The notes: generated from the sequence alone by a model not told the origin. Shown: positions 36,427 to 45,570, counted from the stretch's first letter. The stretch: 64,000 nucleotides of DNA from Corynebacterium ciconiae DSM 44920 (GCF_030440575.1 NZ_CP047189.1:2356001-2420000); one strand, 5' to 3'. Made by a program: numbers and translations.

Positions 36427-37760
36427 GACGAGCTGGGTTCCAGACTAGGGCGCCCCAGCGCATGTACACTCCACCCTGCGGCCAGCCACGCCTGCCGATC
36501 AATCACATTACGCCCGTCGACTACTCGGGGAGTACGCACCATCGTCGCAGCCTCGCTGGGATCAAGCTCGAGGAACTCCGGCCACTCGGTCGCCACCACG
36601 ACGCAATCGGCCCCGCTAAGCACCTCTTGGGTATCGGTTGCGTAGTGCAGCGTGGGGAAGATCGCACGGGCATTGTCCATGGCTTGAGGATCGTAAACGC
36701 TTACCTCAGCCCCACCGAGAGACAGCGCACCGGCTACCGCAAGCGATGGAGAGTCACGCACATCATCACTATGGGGTTTGAAAGCGCAGCCGAGCACCGC
36801 AATGTTCTGTCCGATTAATGAACCTCCGCACACGCTTTTGACCACCTGCACAAGGTGATCACGGCGGCGCATATTGATGGCGTCCACCTCCCTAAGGAAG
36901 GTGAGTGCCTCATTAGCTCCCAGCTCTCCGGCGCGAGCCATGAATGCCCGTATATCTTTCGGCAAACAACCTCCGCCAAAGCCTAGTCCAGCATTCAAAA
37001 AACGCCGACCAATGCGCTTATCGTGGCCAAGGGCATCGGCCACCGCAGTGACGTCTGCCCCCGCGGCTTCACATACCTCGGACACCGCATTGATAAACGA
37101 GATCTTGGTAGCAAGAAAAGCGTTAGCTGCCACCTTCACCAGCTCCGCTGTGGCGAGATCCGTCACGATCATTGGAGTACCCGCCGCGAGAGCCTGGGCG
37201 TAGAGTTTCTCCACCACTTCTCGTGCTGGGGAGCTGGGCTGGGAGATGCCCAACACGATGCGGTCCGGGGTGATGGTGTCCTGTACCGCATAGCCTTCCC
37301 GCAAAAACTCCGGATTCCAGCACACCTCCACGTTGGCCCGATCCCCAGCCAGCTCATCCACCATCGCCTGCAGGTGCGCGGCCGTTCCTACCGGCACAGT
37401 TGATTTGCCGATGACCACGTGGTCTCCCTCGAGATGCGGCACTAGTGCACGTAGTACCTGCTCCACCGCGGACGTATCAGCAGCAAACGAGCCTTTGGCC
37501 TGTGGGGTACCTACCGCAATGAAATGGACCGTGGCGCGCGCAGCAACACTGATGTCAGTCGTAAACACAAGCCGACCGTTATCCATGGCCCGCCGGAGAA
37601 TAGGCCCCAGCCCAGGCTCGTAGAAGGGGGTTGTACCGGCAGATAGGGCCGCAATTTTAGCCTCGTCGATATCCACACCAACAACAGAAAAGCCTAGTTC
37701 CGCCATGCAGGCTGCATGCGTTGCCCCGAGATAACCGGTGCCCAGTACTGAGATGTCCAT
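36423..37760 (-). CDS. UDP-glucose 6-dehydrogenase
   Basis: Oxidises UDP-glucose to UDP-glucuronate using NAD. The 445-residue protein has the Rossmann motif GTGYLGATHAACMAELG near 6-22, ending in VVGVDID. It also has KSTVPVGTA near 125, the catalytic Cys in GFGGGCLPKDIRAF near 262, and GCAFKPHSDDVRDSPS near 323. ATG 37760 gives the standard N-terminus; the frame is open to 37817. In mycobacteria the homologue is next to dcd; here they are separated by the osmoprotectant ABC genes. Confidence 0.92.
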   Translation of the reverse strand: MDISVLGTGYLGATHAACMAELGFSVVGVDIDEAKIAALSAGTTPFYEPGLGPILRRAMDNGRLVFTTDISVAARATVHFIAVGTPQAKGSFAADTSAVEQVLRALVPHLEGDHVVIGKSTVPVGTAAHLQAMVDELAGDRANVEVCWNPEFLREGYAVQDTITPDRIVLGISQPSSPAREVVEKLYAQALAAGTPMIVTDLATAELVKVAANAFLATKISFINAVSEVCEAAGADVTAVADALGHDKRIGRRFLNAGLGFGGGCLPKDIRAFMARAGELGANEALTFLREVDAINMRRRDHLVQVVKSVCGGSLIGQNIAVLGCAFKPHSDDVRDSPSLAVAGALSLGGAEVSVYDPQAMDNARAIFPTLHYATDTQEVLSGADCVVVATEWPEFLELDPSEAATMVRTPRVVDGRNVIDRQAWLAAGWSVHALGRPSLEPSSS

Positions 37761-37833
37761 GAATGTCATTCCTAGCCCAGAGGAGTAAACCGCAGCTAAC
37801 GGGGTACTAGCCTGCACATGAATGCTTACTTAC

Positions 37834-37894
37834 GGGCGGCGTTCTTGCCGCCCACGGCTGTGCCCCCGCCCCGTTACTTTCGGGACAGGGGCAC
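37834..37894. terminator. two hairpins between ABC binding-protein and dehydrogenase genes
   Basis: GGGCGGC/GCCGCCC (37834-37853, six-base loop) and a larger stem GTGCCCCCGCCCCG / CGGGACAGGGGCAC (37860-37894, two mismatches). No T-run follows on either strand, so termination is uncertain; they may stabilise mRNA ends. Confidence 0.45.
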
Positions 37895-37923
37895 GAGCAC
37901 CCACGCTATATCGGCATAGCCTG

Positions 37924-38889
37924 CTAGAACACATCCTCGTTGTATTCGCGTGCGATCTTTACTGGGTCTTCCTTATCGGGTCCCACATTGCGCTTGTTGA
38001 GCTCCATGAGTTTTTCCGTTGTGAGTGTTCTATTCACCCAAGCAATCGTTTCTTTTGCTTCCCGTCCCAGCCGACCCTTGGCCATCAACGGAACAACATT
38101 TTGAGGCAAGATCATGCCCTTGGGATCCTCGAGCGTCACCACATCGATCTCGTCGCCATCGCTATTTAACACGGGAGAGGTGGTGTAGATGTCCGCGATC
38201 GTGGCAGTCCCATCAGTGAGAGCCTTCACTGTGAGCGGCCCACCGCCATCAGATATTGGCATGAAATCCATGGACGATTCTTTGACACCGTAGATATCGG
38301 TGAGTCCGTGCGGCCCATAGGGGCGCTCGGCCAGCTCGGGATTACCTGCAACCGTAATCTCGGGTACCGCATCCAAATCTTCCAAGGTCTTCAGGTCATA
38401 CTTCTCCGCCACCTCGGGTGTCACGCGATAGGAATCTTTCGACTCAGCTTCCGCGGCCTCACCCAGAGCAAGGTTCTTCGGAGTTACCTTCTTCAGTGCG
38501 GAGAGCACATCCTCGCTGGACATGCCCACAGTCACCGTATCCTCATCACCCCCGAAGTACATGGCTAGGTTGCCGGAATACTCCGGCACGAGGTCGATAG
38601 ATCCCTCCTCGATGGCTTGGATATAGACTTCGCGAGATCCGATGCCGGACTTCACCTCTACATCGATACCTTGGGTACGCAGAGCTTCCGCCCACAACTG
38701 CCCAATAAGCTCGGACTCTGGGAAGTTGGCCGTTCCGATAACGATGGTTCCTCGGTCCCGCTCCGTGTTCTTGTCTGCACTCGACTCTTCGCCATCGAAG
38801 GGGTCGCCGCCAGCACCACAGCCAGCCAGCACTAGGGCACTAGCCCCCACCACGGCAGTCATGCTCGCGACACTGCTATTCATTTTCAT
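37924..38889 (-). CDS. glycine betaine/choline-type ABC substrate-binding lipoprotein
   Basis: A 321-residue OpuAC/ProX-family binding protein with a lipoprotein signal peptide ending VLAGC (C24). It has the family start IVIGTANFPESELIGQLWAEALRTQG and GSREVYIQAIEEGSIDLVPEYSGNL. It is the extracytoplasmic component for the two permeases and ATPase at 40217-42372 on the same strand. About 1.3 kb of unrelated DNA separates it from them, which is unusual for this operon type. Ligand inferred as glycine betaine, carnitine or choline. Confidence 0.88.
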   Translation of the reverse strand: MKMNSSVASMTAVVGASALVLAGCGAGGDPFDGEESSADKNTERDRGTIVIGTANFPESELIGQLWAEALRTQGIDVEVKSGIGSREVYIQAIEEGSIDLVPEYSGNLAMYFGGDEDTVTVGMSSEDVLSALKKVTPKNLALGEAAEAESKDSYRVTPEVAEKYDLKTLEDLDAVPEITVAGNPELAERPYGPHGLTDIYGVKESSMDFMPISDGGGPLTVKALTDGTATIADIYTTSPVLNSDGDEIDVVTLEDPKGMILPQNVVPLMAKGRLGREAKETIAWVNRTLTTEKLMELNKRNVGPDKEDPVKIAREYNEDVF

Positions 38890-39429
38890 TTGTGCAACAC
38901 CTTCTAAAATAATCTTGCTCCGTCAGGCACATCTCCCTCCAGACTACTGAGAACACCGGACCGAAGGGCGAAGATAGGCCCATGAAGGTGCGCCAGGCCC
39001 GCTACCAGATTGGAGCCTAGGGCACAGGGTGCCTGCCGGTTCTCGTGAGGCAATGTTCTAGCCTTCAGGAGATGCTCCACATGCTTAGTGTGACATAACG
39101 AGGTTCAGTAGATTCTGCCAAGACCACAACGAGCGAAGACACCCCATTGGCGAATCTTGGGATGGCGTAATTGATTGCACCATCCTAGACCCCCAAGAAC
39201 CTCACGCTTAGGTCCTACAGGGTAGGAAGAACTCGCTCTGCAGGGCAGGACTCCGTGGAAGCGTCGAGAGGCTACGCTTCCTAGTGCACTTCGATATAGT
39301 GGCGTCGCACGCACTGGTAGGAACAATCAAGCCCTCGGCTCGAGCAGCTATACGGCATCGCGCTACTCTCTGATAGCTCAGCCCCCTACATCTGGCAATC
39401 CTTGGGACACTCAGGACGGCTACAAGACA
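38890..39429. other. gene-poor stretch within the osmoprotectant operon
   Basis: About 540 bases with no convincing gene. Open frames here (for example minus 39105-39326) show no recognisable domain. Together with 39430-40216 this looks like an inserted segment of lower GC than its surroundings. No clear terminal inverted repeats or target duplications could be seen by eye. Confidence 0.5.
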
Positions 39430-39720
39430 TCAAGAACTGGCCTCAGAAGGAAAGACCCAAACGTTTTGCAAGAGGAAATTAATAACTGTTGCCGCCCCTT
39501 GCGACACCACCCAAGACACCAGCAGAAAGTAGGAGCCGGTGCACACGCCCCTACTGATCAGGTCAACCAAGACAGCTACCGAGAAGCATAAAAAGTACGA
39601 GATGGCCGCTTTTCTTATCTCCGCTAAGGACTTATGTCCAGAAAAGGTAAATTTACTGTTTAGAGCATAGGCGAATGAACCTCCAGCAACGTAACTTAAG
39701 GCCCCAATCCACGACTTCAC
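39430..39720 (-). pseudogene. GtrA family membrane protein, N-terminally truncated
   Basis: Ninety-six residues matching the second three quarters of a GtrA protein: SYVAGGSFAYALNSKFTFSG, then two helices and VINFLLQNVWVF, which correspond to the paired N-x-x-L-N/F motifs of the family. The first membrane helix is missing; an in-frame TAG lies two codons upstream and only 47 bases separate it from the next gene. GtrA proteins act with polyprenyl-linked glycosyltransferases. Probably a remnant. Confidence 0.6.
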
Positions 39721-39767
39721 TAACTAGTCCGATCGTAATAAAATCCCTAACTTCTTAAAGATCGGTT

Positions 39768-40058
39768 TTACCACCAGCGACTCTGGAACCACCACTTTCC
39801 ATCCGCATGACACCCACAAGACTTTTTGATATTGGCAAACATAAGCGGATTGTCCTGCGCTGATGCGAATAAACACGACGCACTACTACCATACGGCCCA
39901 TTCCAAATAGGAGCCGCCTCCGCCACACCAGGCATGGCCGATGTAACGAATATCGCTGCCGCTGTCGCAAAAAGTAGAATTCTTTTTTTCGCGCTTTTTA
40001 GGCATACACTCTCTATTGCCTGCACCCCAGCGTAATAAAACCCAAGAATCTGCATCAA
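39768..40058 (-). CDS. small secreted Cys-containing peptide, possibly frameshifted at its start
   Basis: The open frame encodes a signal-peptide-like stretch (KSAKKRILLFATAAAIFVTSAMPGVAEA). A mature part of about 48 residues follows, beginning APIWNGPYGSS, with three cysteines and a Trp-rich end (KWWFQSRWW). In this frame the only starts are upstream codons (GTG 40025, ATG 40058). A better start is ATG 40005 with GAGAG just upstream, but it is one base out of frame because of a run of seven A residues (39983-39989). With six A residues it would read MPKKREKRILLFATAAAIF, a textbook signal peptide. Family not recognised; a bacteriocin-like peptide is one guess. Confidence 0.5.
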   Translation of the reverse strand: MMQILGFYYAGVQAIESVCLKSAKKRILLFATAAAIFVTSAMPGVAEAAPIWNGPYGSSASCLFASAQDNPLMFANIKKSCGCHADGKWWFQSRWW

Positions 40059-40216
40059 CCGGCACAGACAGTTTCATCCATCAAAAACAGCTCGCCAATT
40101 CGGCCATTGGCTATGCGTAGCGAGCGCGGATCGATTCAGTTCACTCTGCGCGGCTGTGTGGTTCGTAGAGATCGATCCCACTCATCTGCGATGGGCAGCA
40201 TCAATGCTCCATCGAT

Positions 40217-40894
40217 CTACATGCGGGGCCGCGTTGCGCGTTGAGCCACGGCCAAGAGCATGTCTACGAACCAGGCCAGAGCAATCACCAGAAACGCTCC
40301 AGCAAGCATCTGAGGATAATCCCGCAAGGCGAGGCCGTCGATAAGCGGTCGCCCTAAGCCACCCAAACCGATATAGGCTGCCACGGTCGCGGTGGCGAGC
40401 ACCTGCACAGTTGCGGAGCGTATCCCGCCAATAATCGTGGGCAGCGCCAAAGGAACATGCACAGCACGAAGCGCCTGCCATGGCGAATGTCCCATGGCCA
40501 CTGCCGCGTCCACCACGCTGTGCTCGATCGCGGCGATCCCCGAGTAGGCCCCCGCCACCACCGGCGGCACTGCGAGGATAACCAGCACGATCACCGCCGG
40601 CACAGTGGGCATCGATATTCCGAAAGGGATAATGAGGGTCAGCCACGTAACCAAACCCAAAGTGGGCAAAGCGCGCAATGCGCCCAAGGCAGACACGATA
40701 CTCGTGCCGCTCTTGCCGGTTCGGTGGGCGCGCACTCCCAGCCAGATTCCCACGGGTAACCCTATGAGTAGCGCACCAGCCATGGTGAGAAGGGTGAGCT
40801 GTAAGTGCTCAAGTATCCGCACCCCAAAACCGGTGGATCCAGACCACTGACTAGCGCTGGTGATCTGCTGAAAGGCTTCTACCACTGGCCCCAT
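40217..40894 (-). CDS. osmoprotectant ABC transporter permease
   Basis: A 225-residue permease with about five or six helices. The EAA loop reads AAVAMGHSPWQALRAVHVPLALPTIIGGIRSA near 135-165, where OpuC/ProW-type permeases have it. The start at ATG 40894 overlaps the upstream permease stop (TAATG), giving coupled translation; the frame is open further upstream to 40930. Confidence 0.88.
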   Translation of the reverse strand: MGPVVEAFQQITSASQWSGSTGFGVRILEHLQLTLLTMAGALLIGLPVGIWLGVRAHRTGKSGTSIVSALGALRALPTLGLVTWLTLIIPFGISMPTVPAVIVLVILAVPPVVAGAYSGIAAIEHSVVDAAVAMGHSPWQALRAVHVPLALPTIIGGIRSATVQVLATATVAAYIGLGGLGRPLIDGLALRDYPQMLAGAFLVIALAWFVDMLLAVAQRATRPRM

Positions 40895-41553
40895 TAGCCC
40901 ACACCTCCCTGCTGAGCAGCGCGTACCCACGGTGTACTCACGCGTCCAATGAGCACGATGATGAGATCGAAGATCACAGCAAGCACCACCGTTGCGAGCA
41001 CTCCTGTAAGAATCTCAGTGGGAAACGCCCGCTGGAAACCGTGAGTAAACAAGGTACCGAGAGATTGCACACCAATGAGAGCGCCCACCGATATCAGAGA
41101 AATGGTGGAGGCAGACACCACTCGCAGACCCGCCACAAGCACTGGTAATGCGAGAGGAAATTCCACCTGCAGCAAGCGCTGCCACCGGCTATAACCCATA
41201 GCTTCCGCCGCTTCAATAGGCGCCCGGGGCACCGATGCGAAGGCATCGGTAGTGCTGCGGATTTGTAAGGCGAGGCCGTAGAGGATCATGGCCACCACTA
41301 CGTTCACTGGCGAGAGCACTGAGGTGCCCAATAGCAAGGGCATCACAATAAATAGGGCCAGACTTGGCACCGCGTAGAGCAGCCCCACAGCCCCTATGAG
41401 AACCTCACGCGCCGCAGGGAAGGATCGCTGCCAGAATCCGAAGGGCAGCGCCAGAACGAAGCTCGCCACGATAGCCGGCACCGCTAATAGGGCATGTTGA
41501 AATGCGAGGTCAGCGATATAACCTATGTTCTCCGCTATCCACGAGATGTTCAT
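40894..41553 (-). CDS. osmoprotectant ABC transporter permease
   Basis: A 219-residue paralogous permease with about six helices. The EAA loop is EAAEAMGYSRWQRLLQVEFPLALPVLVAGLRV. It starts directly after the ATPase stop (TAGATG) and overlaps the next permease. The two form the heterodimeric channel of a ProW/ProZ- or OpuCB/CD-type importer. Confidence 0.88.
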   Translation of the reverse strand: MNISWIAENIGYIADLAFQHALLAVPAIVASFVLALPFGFWQRSFPAAREVLIGAVGLLYAVPSLALFIVMPLLLGTSVLSPVNVVVAMILYGLALQIRSTTDAFASVPRAPIEAAEAMGYSRWQRLLQVEFPLALPVLVAGLRVVSASTISLISVGALIGVQSLGTLFTHGFQRAFPTEILTGVLATVVLAVIFDLIIVLIGRVSTPWVRAAQQGGVG

Positions 41554-42372
41554 CTATCCCACGATTCCCTGCACTCGGCCGAGATGATCCACGACGATCT
41601 GCTGCCCATCACGCTGCTCGATGTGCACCGTATTGGTGTGCATGCCGAGGAATCTGCGCACAAACTCATCGGCGGGCTCGCGGACAATGTCGGCTGGGGT
41701 TCCTACTTGCGCGATTTCCGCGGAGGTGCGCAACACTACCACTTGATCGCCCAGCGCAAGGGCCTCTTGCATGTCGTGGGTGACCAGCACAATTGTTTTG
41801 TGTAGACGCTGCTGTAGATTAAGCAACTGGTCCTGCAATTCCCGCCGCACCAGCGGATCCACAGCCCCGAAGGGCTCATCCATCAGCAGGATTGTCGGGT
41901 CGTGGGCCAGCGCACGGGCCACCCCTACGCGCTGCGCCTGACCGCCCGAGAGTTCGCTGGGGTAGCGATCCAGCAGCCCTGTATCAAGTCCGAGCAAGGT
42001 TAGAAGCGGTTCGGCGAGTTCACGCCCCTCGCTTTTCGACGCCCCCTCGAGGCGAGGCACCGTCGCGACATTTTCAGCAATCGTTCGGTGCGGGAGCAGA
42101 CCGGAGGCCTGCATGACATAGCCAATAGATCGACGAAGCACGACAGGGTCCTGATCTGCCACCGAGTTGCCGTCGATAAGCACCTGCCCGCTGGTGGGCG
42201 TGACCATGCGGTTGATCATGCGCAGCAGGGTCGTTTTACCCGAGCCGGATGAGCCGACAAAGACGGTCGTTTTGCCGCTTGGAATCGATAGCGAGAAGTT
42301 CTTGACCGCGGGGGCGGAGCGATCCCCCTCGCGGGCTGGGTACGTTTTAGTTACATTCTCGAACGTGATCAT
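41554..42372 (-). CDS. osmoprotectant ABC transporter ATP-binding protein
   Basis: A 272-residue ATPase with Walker A GSSGSGKTTLLRMINR (near 38-52), the signature LSGGQAQRVGVARAL, Walker B ILLMDEPFGAVDPL and H-loop VLVTHDMQEAL. The MINRM sequence after Walker A is typical of the ProV/OpuCA group. No CBS domains are present, so the usual osmosensing module is absent. A one-mismatch copy of the dispersed 13-mer lies inside (42031-42043). Confidence 0.92.
   Translation of the reverse strand: MITFENVTKTYPAREGDRSAPAVKNFSLSIPSGKTTVFVGSSGSGKTTLLRMINRMVTPTSGQVLIDGNSVADQDPVVLRRSIGYVMQASGLLPHRTIAENVATVPRLEGASKSEGRELAEPLLTLLGLDTGLLDRYPSELSGGQAQRVGVARALAHDPTILLMDEPFGAVDPLVRRELQDQLLNLQQRLHKTIVLVTHDMQEALALGDQVVVLRTSAEIAQVGTPADIVREPADEFVRRFLGMHTNTVHIEQRDGQQIVVDHLGRVQGIVG
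42031..42043 (+). repeat. dispersed 13-mer, one-mismatch copy
   Basis: GCTTTTCGACGCC, inside the osmoprotectant ATPase gene, followed by CCCTCGAG. Confidence 0.6.
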
Positions 42373-42411
42373 AGAATCCTCTTGCTAGACCCAGCGCAGT
42401 GCAGGCGAGGC

Positions 42412-42975
42412 CTAGCGGAAGTTTAAATACGCCTTCGAGGGCGTTGGTCCGCGTTGTCCCTGATACTTGGAGCCGAGCGCGCTCGAACCATAGGGCACAT
42501 CGGCGGGCGAGGTCATCTTAAATAGCGCTAGTTGACCGACTTTCATTCCCGGCCACAGCATGATCGGCAAGTTGGCCACATTGGATAGCTCCAAAGTGAT
42601 GTGCCCATCGAAACCGGGATCGATGAAGCCGGCAGTGGAGTGCGTGAGCAAACCGAGCCGGCCTAAGGAGGATTTACCCTCGAGGCGTCCCGCGAGATCG
42701 CCGGGAAGACGGAAGCGCTCCAGCGTGGCGCCCAGCACAAACTCGCCAGGGTGCAGCACGAAGGGCTCGTCTTCCTCTACTTCCACCAGGCTGGTCAGCT
42801 CGTCTTGCTGCAGCTTGGGATCAATGTGGGTGTACTTCGAGTTATTGAAGACACGAAAGAATCGATCCATCCGCACGTCAATAGACGAGGGCTGAACGAG
42901 CGACTCGTCATAGGGGGTAATCACCAAGGCCTGAGAGTCGATGGCGTCGCGAATGTCATGGTCAGAAAGAAGCAC
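42412..42975 (-). CDS. dcd: dCTP deaminase, probably bifunctional dCTP deaminase/dUTPase
   Basis: A 187-residue trimeric nucleotide enzyme with [36 protein letters not shown] near 98-135. The mycobacterial homologue shares the [11 protein letters not shown] motif and both deaminates dCTP and hydrolyses the dUTP. E. coli Dcd, which only deaminates, has AHRIDPGW instead. The end lies 39 bases from the osmoprotectant ATPase start. Confidence 0.93.
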   Translation of the reverse strand: MLLSDHDIRDAIDSQALVITPYDESLVQPSSIDVRMDRFFRVFNNSKYTHIDPKLQQDELTSLVEVEEDEPFVLHPGEFVLGATLERFRLPGDLAGRLEGKSSLGRLGLLTHSTAGFIDPGFDGHITLELSNVANLPIMLWPGMKVGQLALFKMTSPADVPYGSSALGSKYQGQRGPTPSKAYLNFR

Positions 42976-43069
42976 GTTCGCAAGTGTAGCGGGTGAGCGA
43001 CACAGAAGTCAGAAAAAGCACGAGCCCCCTCCCGCCCGTGGCGGTTAGTGGAACTGAGAACAAGGGTGC

Positions 43070-43075
43070 TACACT
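43070..43075 (+). promoter_or_regulatory. candidate -10 element before tRNA-Gly
   Basis: TACACT with a weak TTAGTG upstream (19-base spacing) in the gap between dcd and the tRNA gene. Confidence 0.35.
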
Positions 43076-43165
43076 CTGAGCGTGCAACCTACGCCCCAGA
43101 GGCCATACAGATGCGCAGCAGGTCTACAGTTGCGCATCCCCAGCCTCAACGACGTACGTGGCTGT

Positions 43166-43236
43166 GCCGATGTAGTTCAATGGCAGAACATCAGCTTCCC
43201 AAGCTGAATACGCGGGTTCGATTCCCGTCATCGGCT
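43166..43236 (+). tRNA. tRNA-Gly (anticodon CCC)
   Basis: A 71-base cloverleaf. The acceptor stem GCCGATG/CATCGGC is perfect, the anticodon stem TCAGC/GCTGA encloses loop TTCCCAA (anticodon CCC), and the T-loop is TTCGATT. Discriminator T; CCA is not encoded. Reads GGG codons. Confidence 0.95.
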
Positions 43237-43244
43237 CTCGCAAG

Positions 43245-43286
43245 GTAGCGCGGCAGTGTTTCAGACAGTGTCGCGCTACTTTTCTA
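43245..43286 (+). terminator. intrinsic terminator after tRNA-Gly
   Basis: GTAGCGCG (43245-43252) pairs perfectly with CGCGCTAC (43272-43279), followed by TTTTCT. It overlaps the 3-prime end of the convergent lipoprotein gene. Confidence 0.8.
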
Positions 43287-43878
43287 TGTTGAGGGCTCCC
43301 GTCTTTGTTGTGGACTCCAGCCCCTCATCCCGCGACCGGCCTATCAGCCCTTCACTGGGTGGGCTCATCGCAGAGCAGCATACTCTCGAAATAGCCTGGC
43401 GGCACCCCAATTCCACGAGGTGGGCGCGATCATAACAAGGGAAGCCGGTATTCGTTCTGCCGTCCGATTCAATCACCTCCCAGGAATCCCCGTTCCACCG
43501 GACATATTGCACACTGCCGGTATTAGGAGTTCCTACGCGCGCAAAACTGCCATCGCAGAAATTCACCGTGAATAAAGAACCCCAATCAATGTCAGTTCTG
43601 ATTCGTTCAGGGTCACATATACCTCCAGCAATCTCGTCCACCGAGTCGCCCGACTCCCACTGATCAGCCGAGCTCTGGGCGGTGGTCGTGGTAGAGGCAC
43701 TGCTACGAGTGACCGTCTCGGTAGCGGTCTCCGTCACGGTAGCAACAGCTGCTGCGGACTCTGAAGAAGACTCATCCGAGCCTTGAGAGATAAAAGGAAG
43801 AGAGGCACAACCCGTAAGAACCACCAGACCTACACCTGCACTGACAGAAGTTTTGCACACGGAAGAGAAACTCAGCAT
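43276..43878 (-). CDS. secreted lipoprotein, unknown function
   Basis: A 200-residue protein with a lipoprotein signal peptide ending VLTGC, then a Ser/Thr/Ala-rich linker (about 27-75) that would span the cell wall. A small domain with four to six cysteines follows (GGICDPERI, NFCDGSFARVG, GFPCYDRAHLVELGC). It resembles the many short corynebacterial surface lipoproteins without known role. ATG 43878 is chosen because it opens the signal peptide; the frame continues upstream to 43938. Confidence 0.65.
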   Translation of the reverse strand: MLSFSSVCKTSVSAGVGLVVLTGCASLPFISQGSDESSSESAAAVATVTETATETVTRSSASTTTTAQSSADQWESGDSVDEIAGGICDPERIRTDIDWGSLFTVNFCDGSFARVGTPNTGSVQYVRWNGDSWEVIESDGRTNTGFPCYDRAHLVELGCRQAISRVCCSAMSPPSEGLIGRSRDEGLESTTKTGALNIEK

Positions 43879-44036
43879 GCATTCAGCATAAGGGGAGCAA
43901 GTTGGCTGCGGTGGCGATACGGCTTTCTTTCTCCCCATTCACTACTTCTTCGCTTCCACACCGTAGAAACTACCGCCGCCCACCCCAAGCGGCGGGCCGG
44001 CGTGGCAGTGCAGGCGGCATGCCCCCCCCACATCAC

Positions 44037-44300
44037 CTAGCGGGCCGGCAAGCCCAAGCCACTGGAAAAAGCGTGCCAGTCGGCCCATCGAAGAAGCTCA
44101 GCAGCCTCGGCCGGTAGCCTCACCCTGTTCCTGCATCCCACACCCGCCCCTGTAGGGCCGCCACCCCACATCTGGGTGGCCTCATTCCGCGCCCGTGCCA
44201 GCTTTAAGCTATCCCGCACGATCAGTAATTCCACGGCGATCGAGCCGATCACCTGCGCAATCACACCCCCATATTCCGCGCGTACCGCTTGCTCGGCCAC
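44037..44300 (-). CDS. hypothetical protein, doubtful
   Basis: An 87-residue frame (AEQAVRAEYGGVIAQVIGSIAVELLIVRDSLKLARARNEAT...) with one hydrophobic stretch. It has Gly-rich low-complexity sequence, no clear ribosome-binding site and no recognisable family. Kept at low confidence because nothing else fills the region. Confidence 0.2.
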   Translation of the reverse strand: MAEQAVRAEYGGVIAQVIGSIAVELLIVRDSLKLARARNEATQMWGGGPTGAGVGCRNRVRLPAEAAELLRWADWHAFSSGLGLPAR

Positions 44301-44345
44301 CCACTGACACGCACCGCTATTGAGAATAGTCTTCCCTTCGAATCC

Positions 44346-44364
44346 TTTGGCTAGCCTTTGCTAG
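44346..44364 (+). promoter_or_regulatory. DtxR-like iron box
   Basis: A 19-base site centred on GGCTAGCCT, matching the DtxR consensus TWAGGTTAGSCTWACCTWA at about 14 of 19 positions. It overlaps TAGTGT (44362-44367), a possible -10 for the ferric-iron ABC operon that starts at 44493. Confidence 0.5.
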
Positions 44365-44492
44365 TGTCTGAGATGACCATGTGGGCTTTTAAGTGTGTCC
44401 ACATTTTTCTACCCTGCGCTCCTGCGTGCCCGCGCGCCCCGATGTTCTCGCGCGACTAACGCCTGCCAGCGCACAACCGGAAGGATTCGATC

Positions 44493-45530
44493 ATGCGCCG
44501 TGTAGCCGCCACTATCGTCGCCGCCGCAGCGGGCCTGTCCCTCGCCAGCTGCTCCAGCGGGGGCGACACCCCCGAGGAGTTCAACACTGACTCCCCCAAC
44601 GTGGTGAACGTGTACTCTTCCCGCCACTACGACGTAGACAAGATGATCTATGACCGCTTCACCAAGGACACGGGCATTGAAATTAACGTGGTGGAAGGTA
44701 AAGCCGATGAGCTGATTGAGCGCGTCAAGCGCGAGAAGTCCGACCCGCCCGCTGATGTGTTCCTCACCGTCGGTGCCGAATCCCTTTTCTCTCTCAACGA
44801 GGAAGGAATTCTCGGCGACTCCATGACCCCCGAGATCGAGCAGGCCATCCCAGAGCACTTCCGAGGCGATAACTGGATGGGCGTGGCTTCCCGTGCTCGC
44901 GTCATTGCCTATAACAAGGACACCGTCAATCCGGAAGACCTCACCACCTACGATTCGCTCACGGATCCGAAGTTCAAAGGCAAGGTGCTCTCTCGCTCCT
45001 CCAGTTCCTCCTATAACCAAGCTCTGCTCTCCTCCTTCGTTGCGCTCAACGGCGAGGACGAGGCCAAGGAGTGGGCCCAGGGCGTAGTGGATAATTTCGC
45101 CCGCGACCCCAAGGGCAATGACCGCGACCAGGCGAAGGCCGTGGCTGCCGGCGAGGGCGATATTGCCATCATGAACTCTTACTACTGGGCGCAGATGAAG
45201 CACTCCTCCGATCCTGAGGAGCAGAAGGTGACCGAAAAGGTTGGTCTTTCCTTCCCAGAGAACACCCACCTGAATATCAGCTACGCCTCGGTTTTGGAGG
45301 GCGCGAAGCACGCCGACAACGCCAAGTCCTTCCTCGAGTATCTGGCCAGCCCGGAGATCCAGGAGCTGATCGCGGAAGAAAACGGTGAGTTCCCGATGAA
45401 CCCACAGGCGCAGCTGCCTGAGGTCCAGAAGTCTTGGGGCGAGTTCACCACCCAGAAACTGGACTTCGCCACCTTCGGTGACGAGCGCCCGGTAGCCACC
45501 CGAATCTTCGATGAGGTCGGCTGGAAGTAG
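44493..45530 (+). CDS. ferric-iron ABC transporter substrate-binding lipoprotein
   Basis: A 345-residue FutA/FbpA-type binding protein with a lipoprotein signal peptide ending LASC. It begins VVNVYSSRHYDVDKMIYDRFTKDTGI and has the tyrosine cluster MNSYYWAQM, the usual Fe3+ ligands. Good ribosome-binding site GGAAGGA upstream. A DtxR-like box precedes it, and the permease and ATPase follow. Confidence 0.9.
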   Translation: MRRVAATIVAAAAGLSLASCSSGGDTPEEFNTDSPNVVNVYSSRHYDVDKMIYDRFTKDTGIEINVVEGKADELIERVKREKSDPPADVFLTVGAESLFSLNEEGILGDSMTPEIEQAIPEHFRGDNWMGVASRARVIAYNKDTVNPEDLTTYDSLTDPKFKGKVLSRSSSSSYNQALLSSFVALNGEDEAKEWAQGVVDNFARDPKGNDRDQAKAVAAGEGDIAIMNSYYWAQMKHSSDPEEQKVTEKVGLSFPENTHLNISYASVLEGAKHADNAKSFLEYLASPEIQELIAEENGEFPMNPQAQLPEVQKSWGEFTTQKLDFATFGDERPVATRIFDEVGWK

Positions 45531-45570
45531 TATTCCTGCTATCCACTCCCGTAGATAGAAAGCCGAATTT

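Larger units (their letters stand above)
43879..44492. other. 613-base region upstream of the iron ABC operon
   Basis: Mostly without a convincing gene. It includes one weak minus-strand frame (listed separately), a DtxR-like box at 44346-44364, and a Shine-Dalgarno GGAAGGA at about 44479. Confidence 0.5.

Noticed and set aside
39105..39326. Minus-strand frame considered as a transposase remnant in the operon insert
   Set aside because: No catalytic or helix-turn-helix pattern and no terminal inverted repeats could be recognised.
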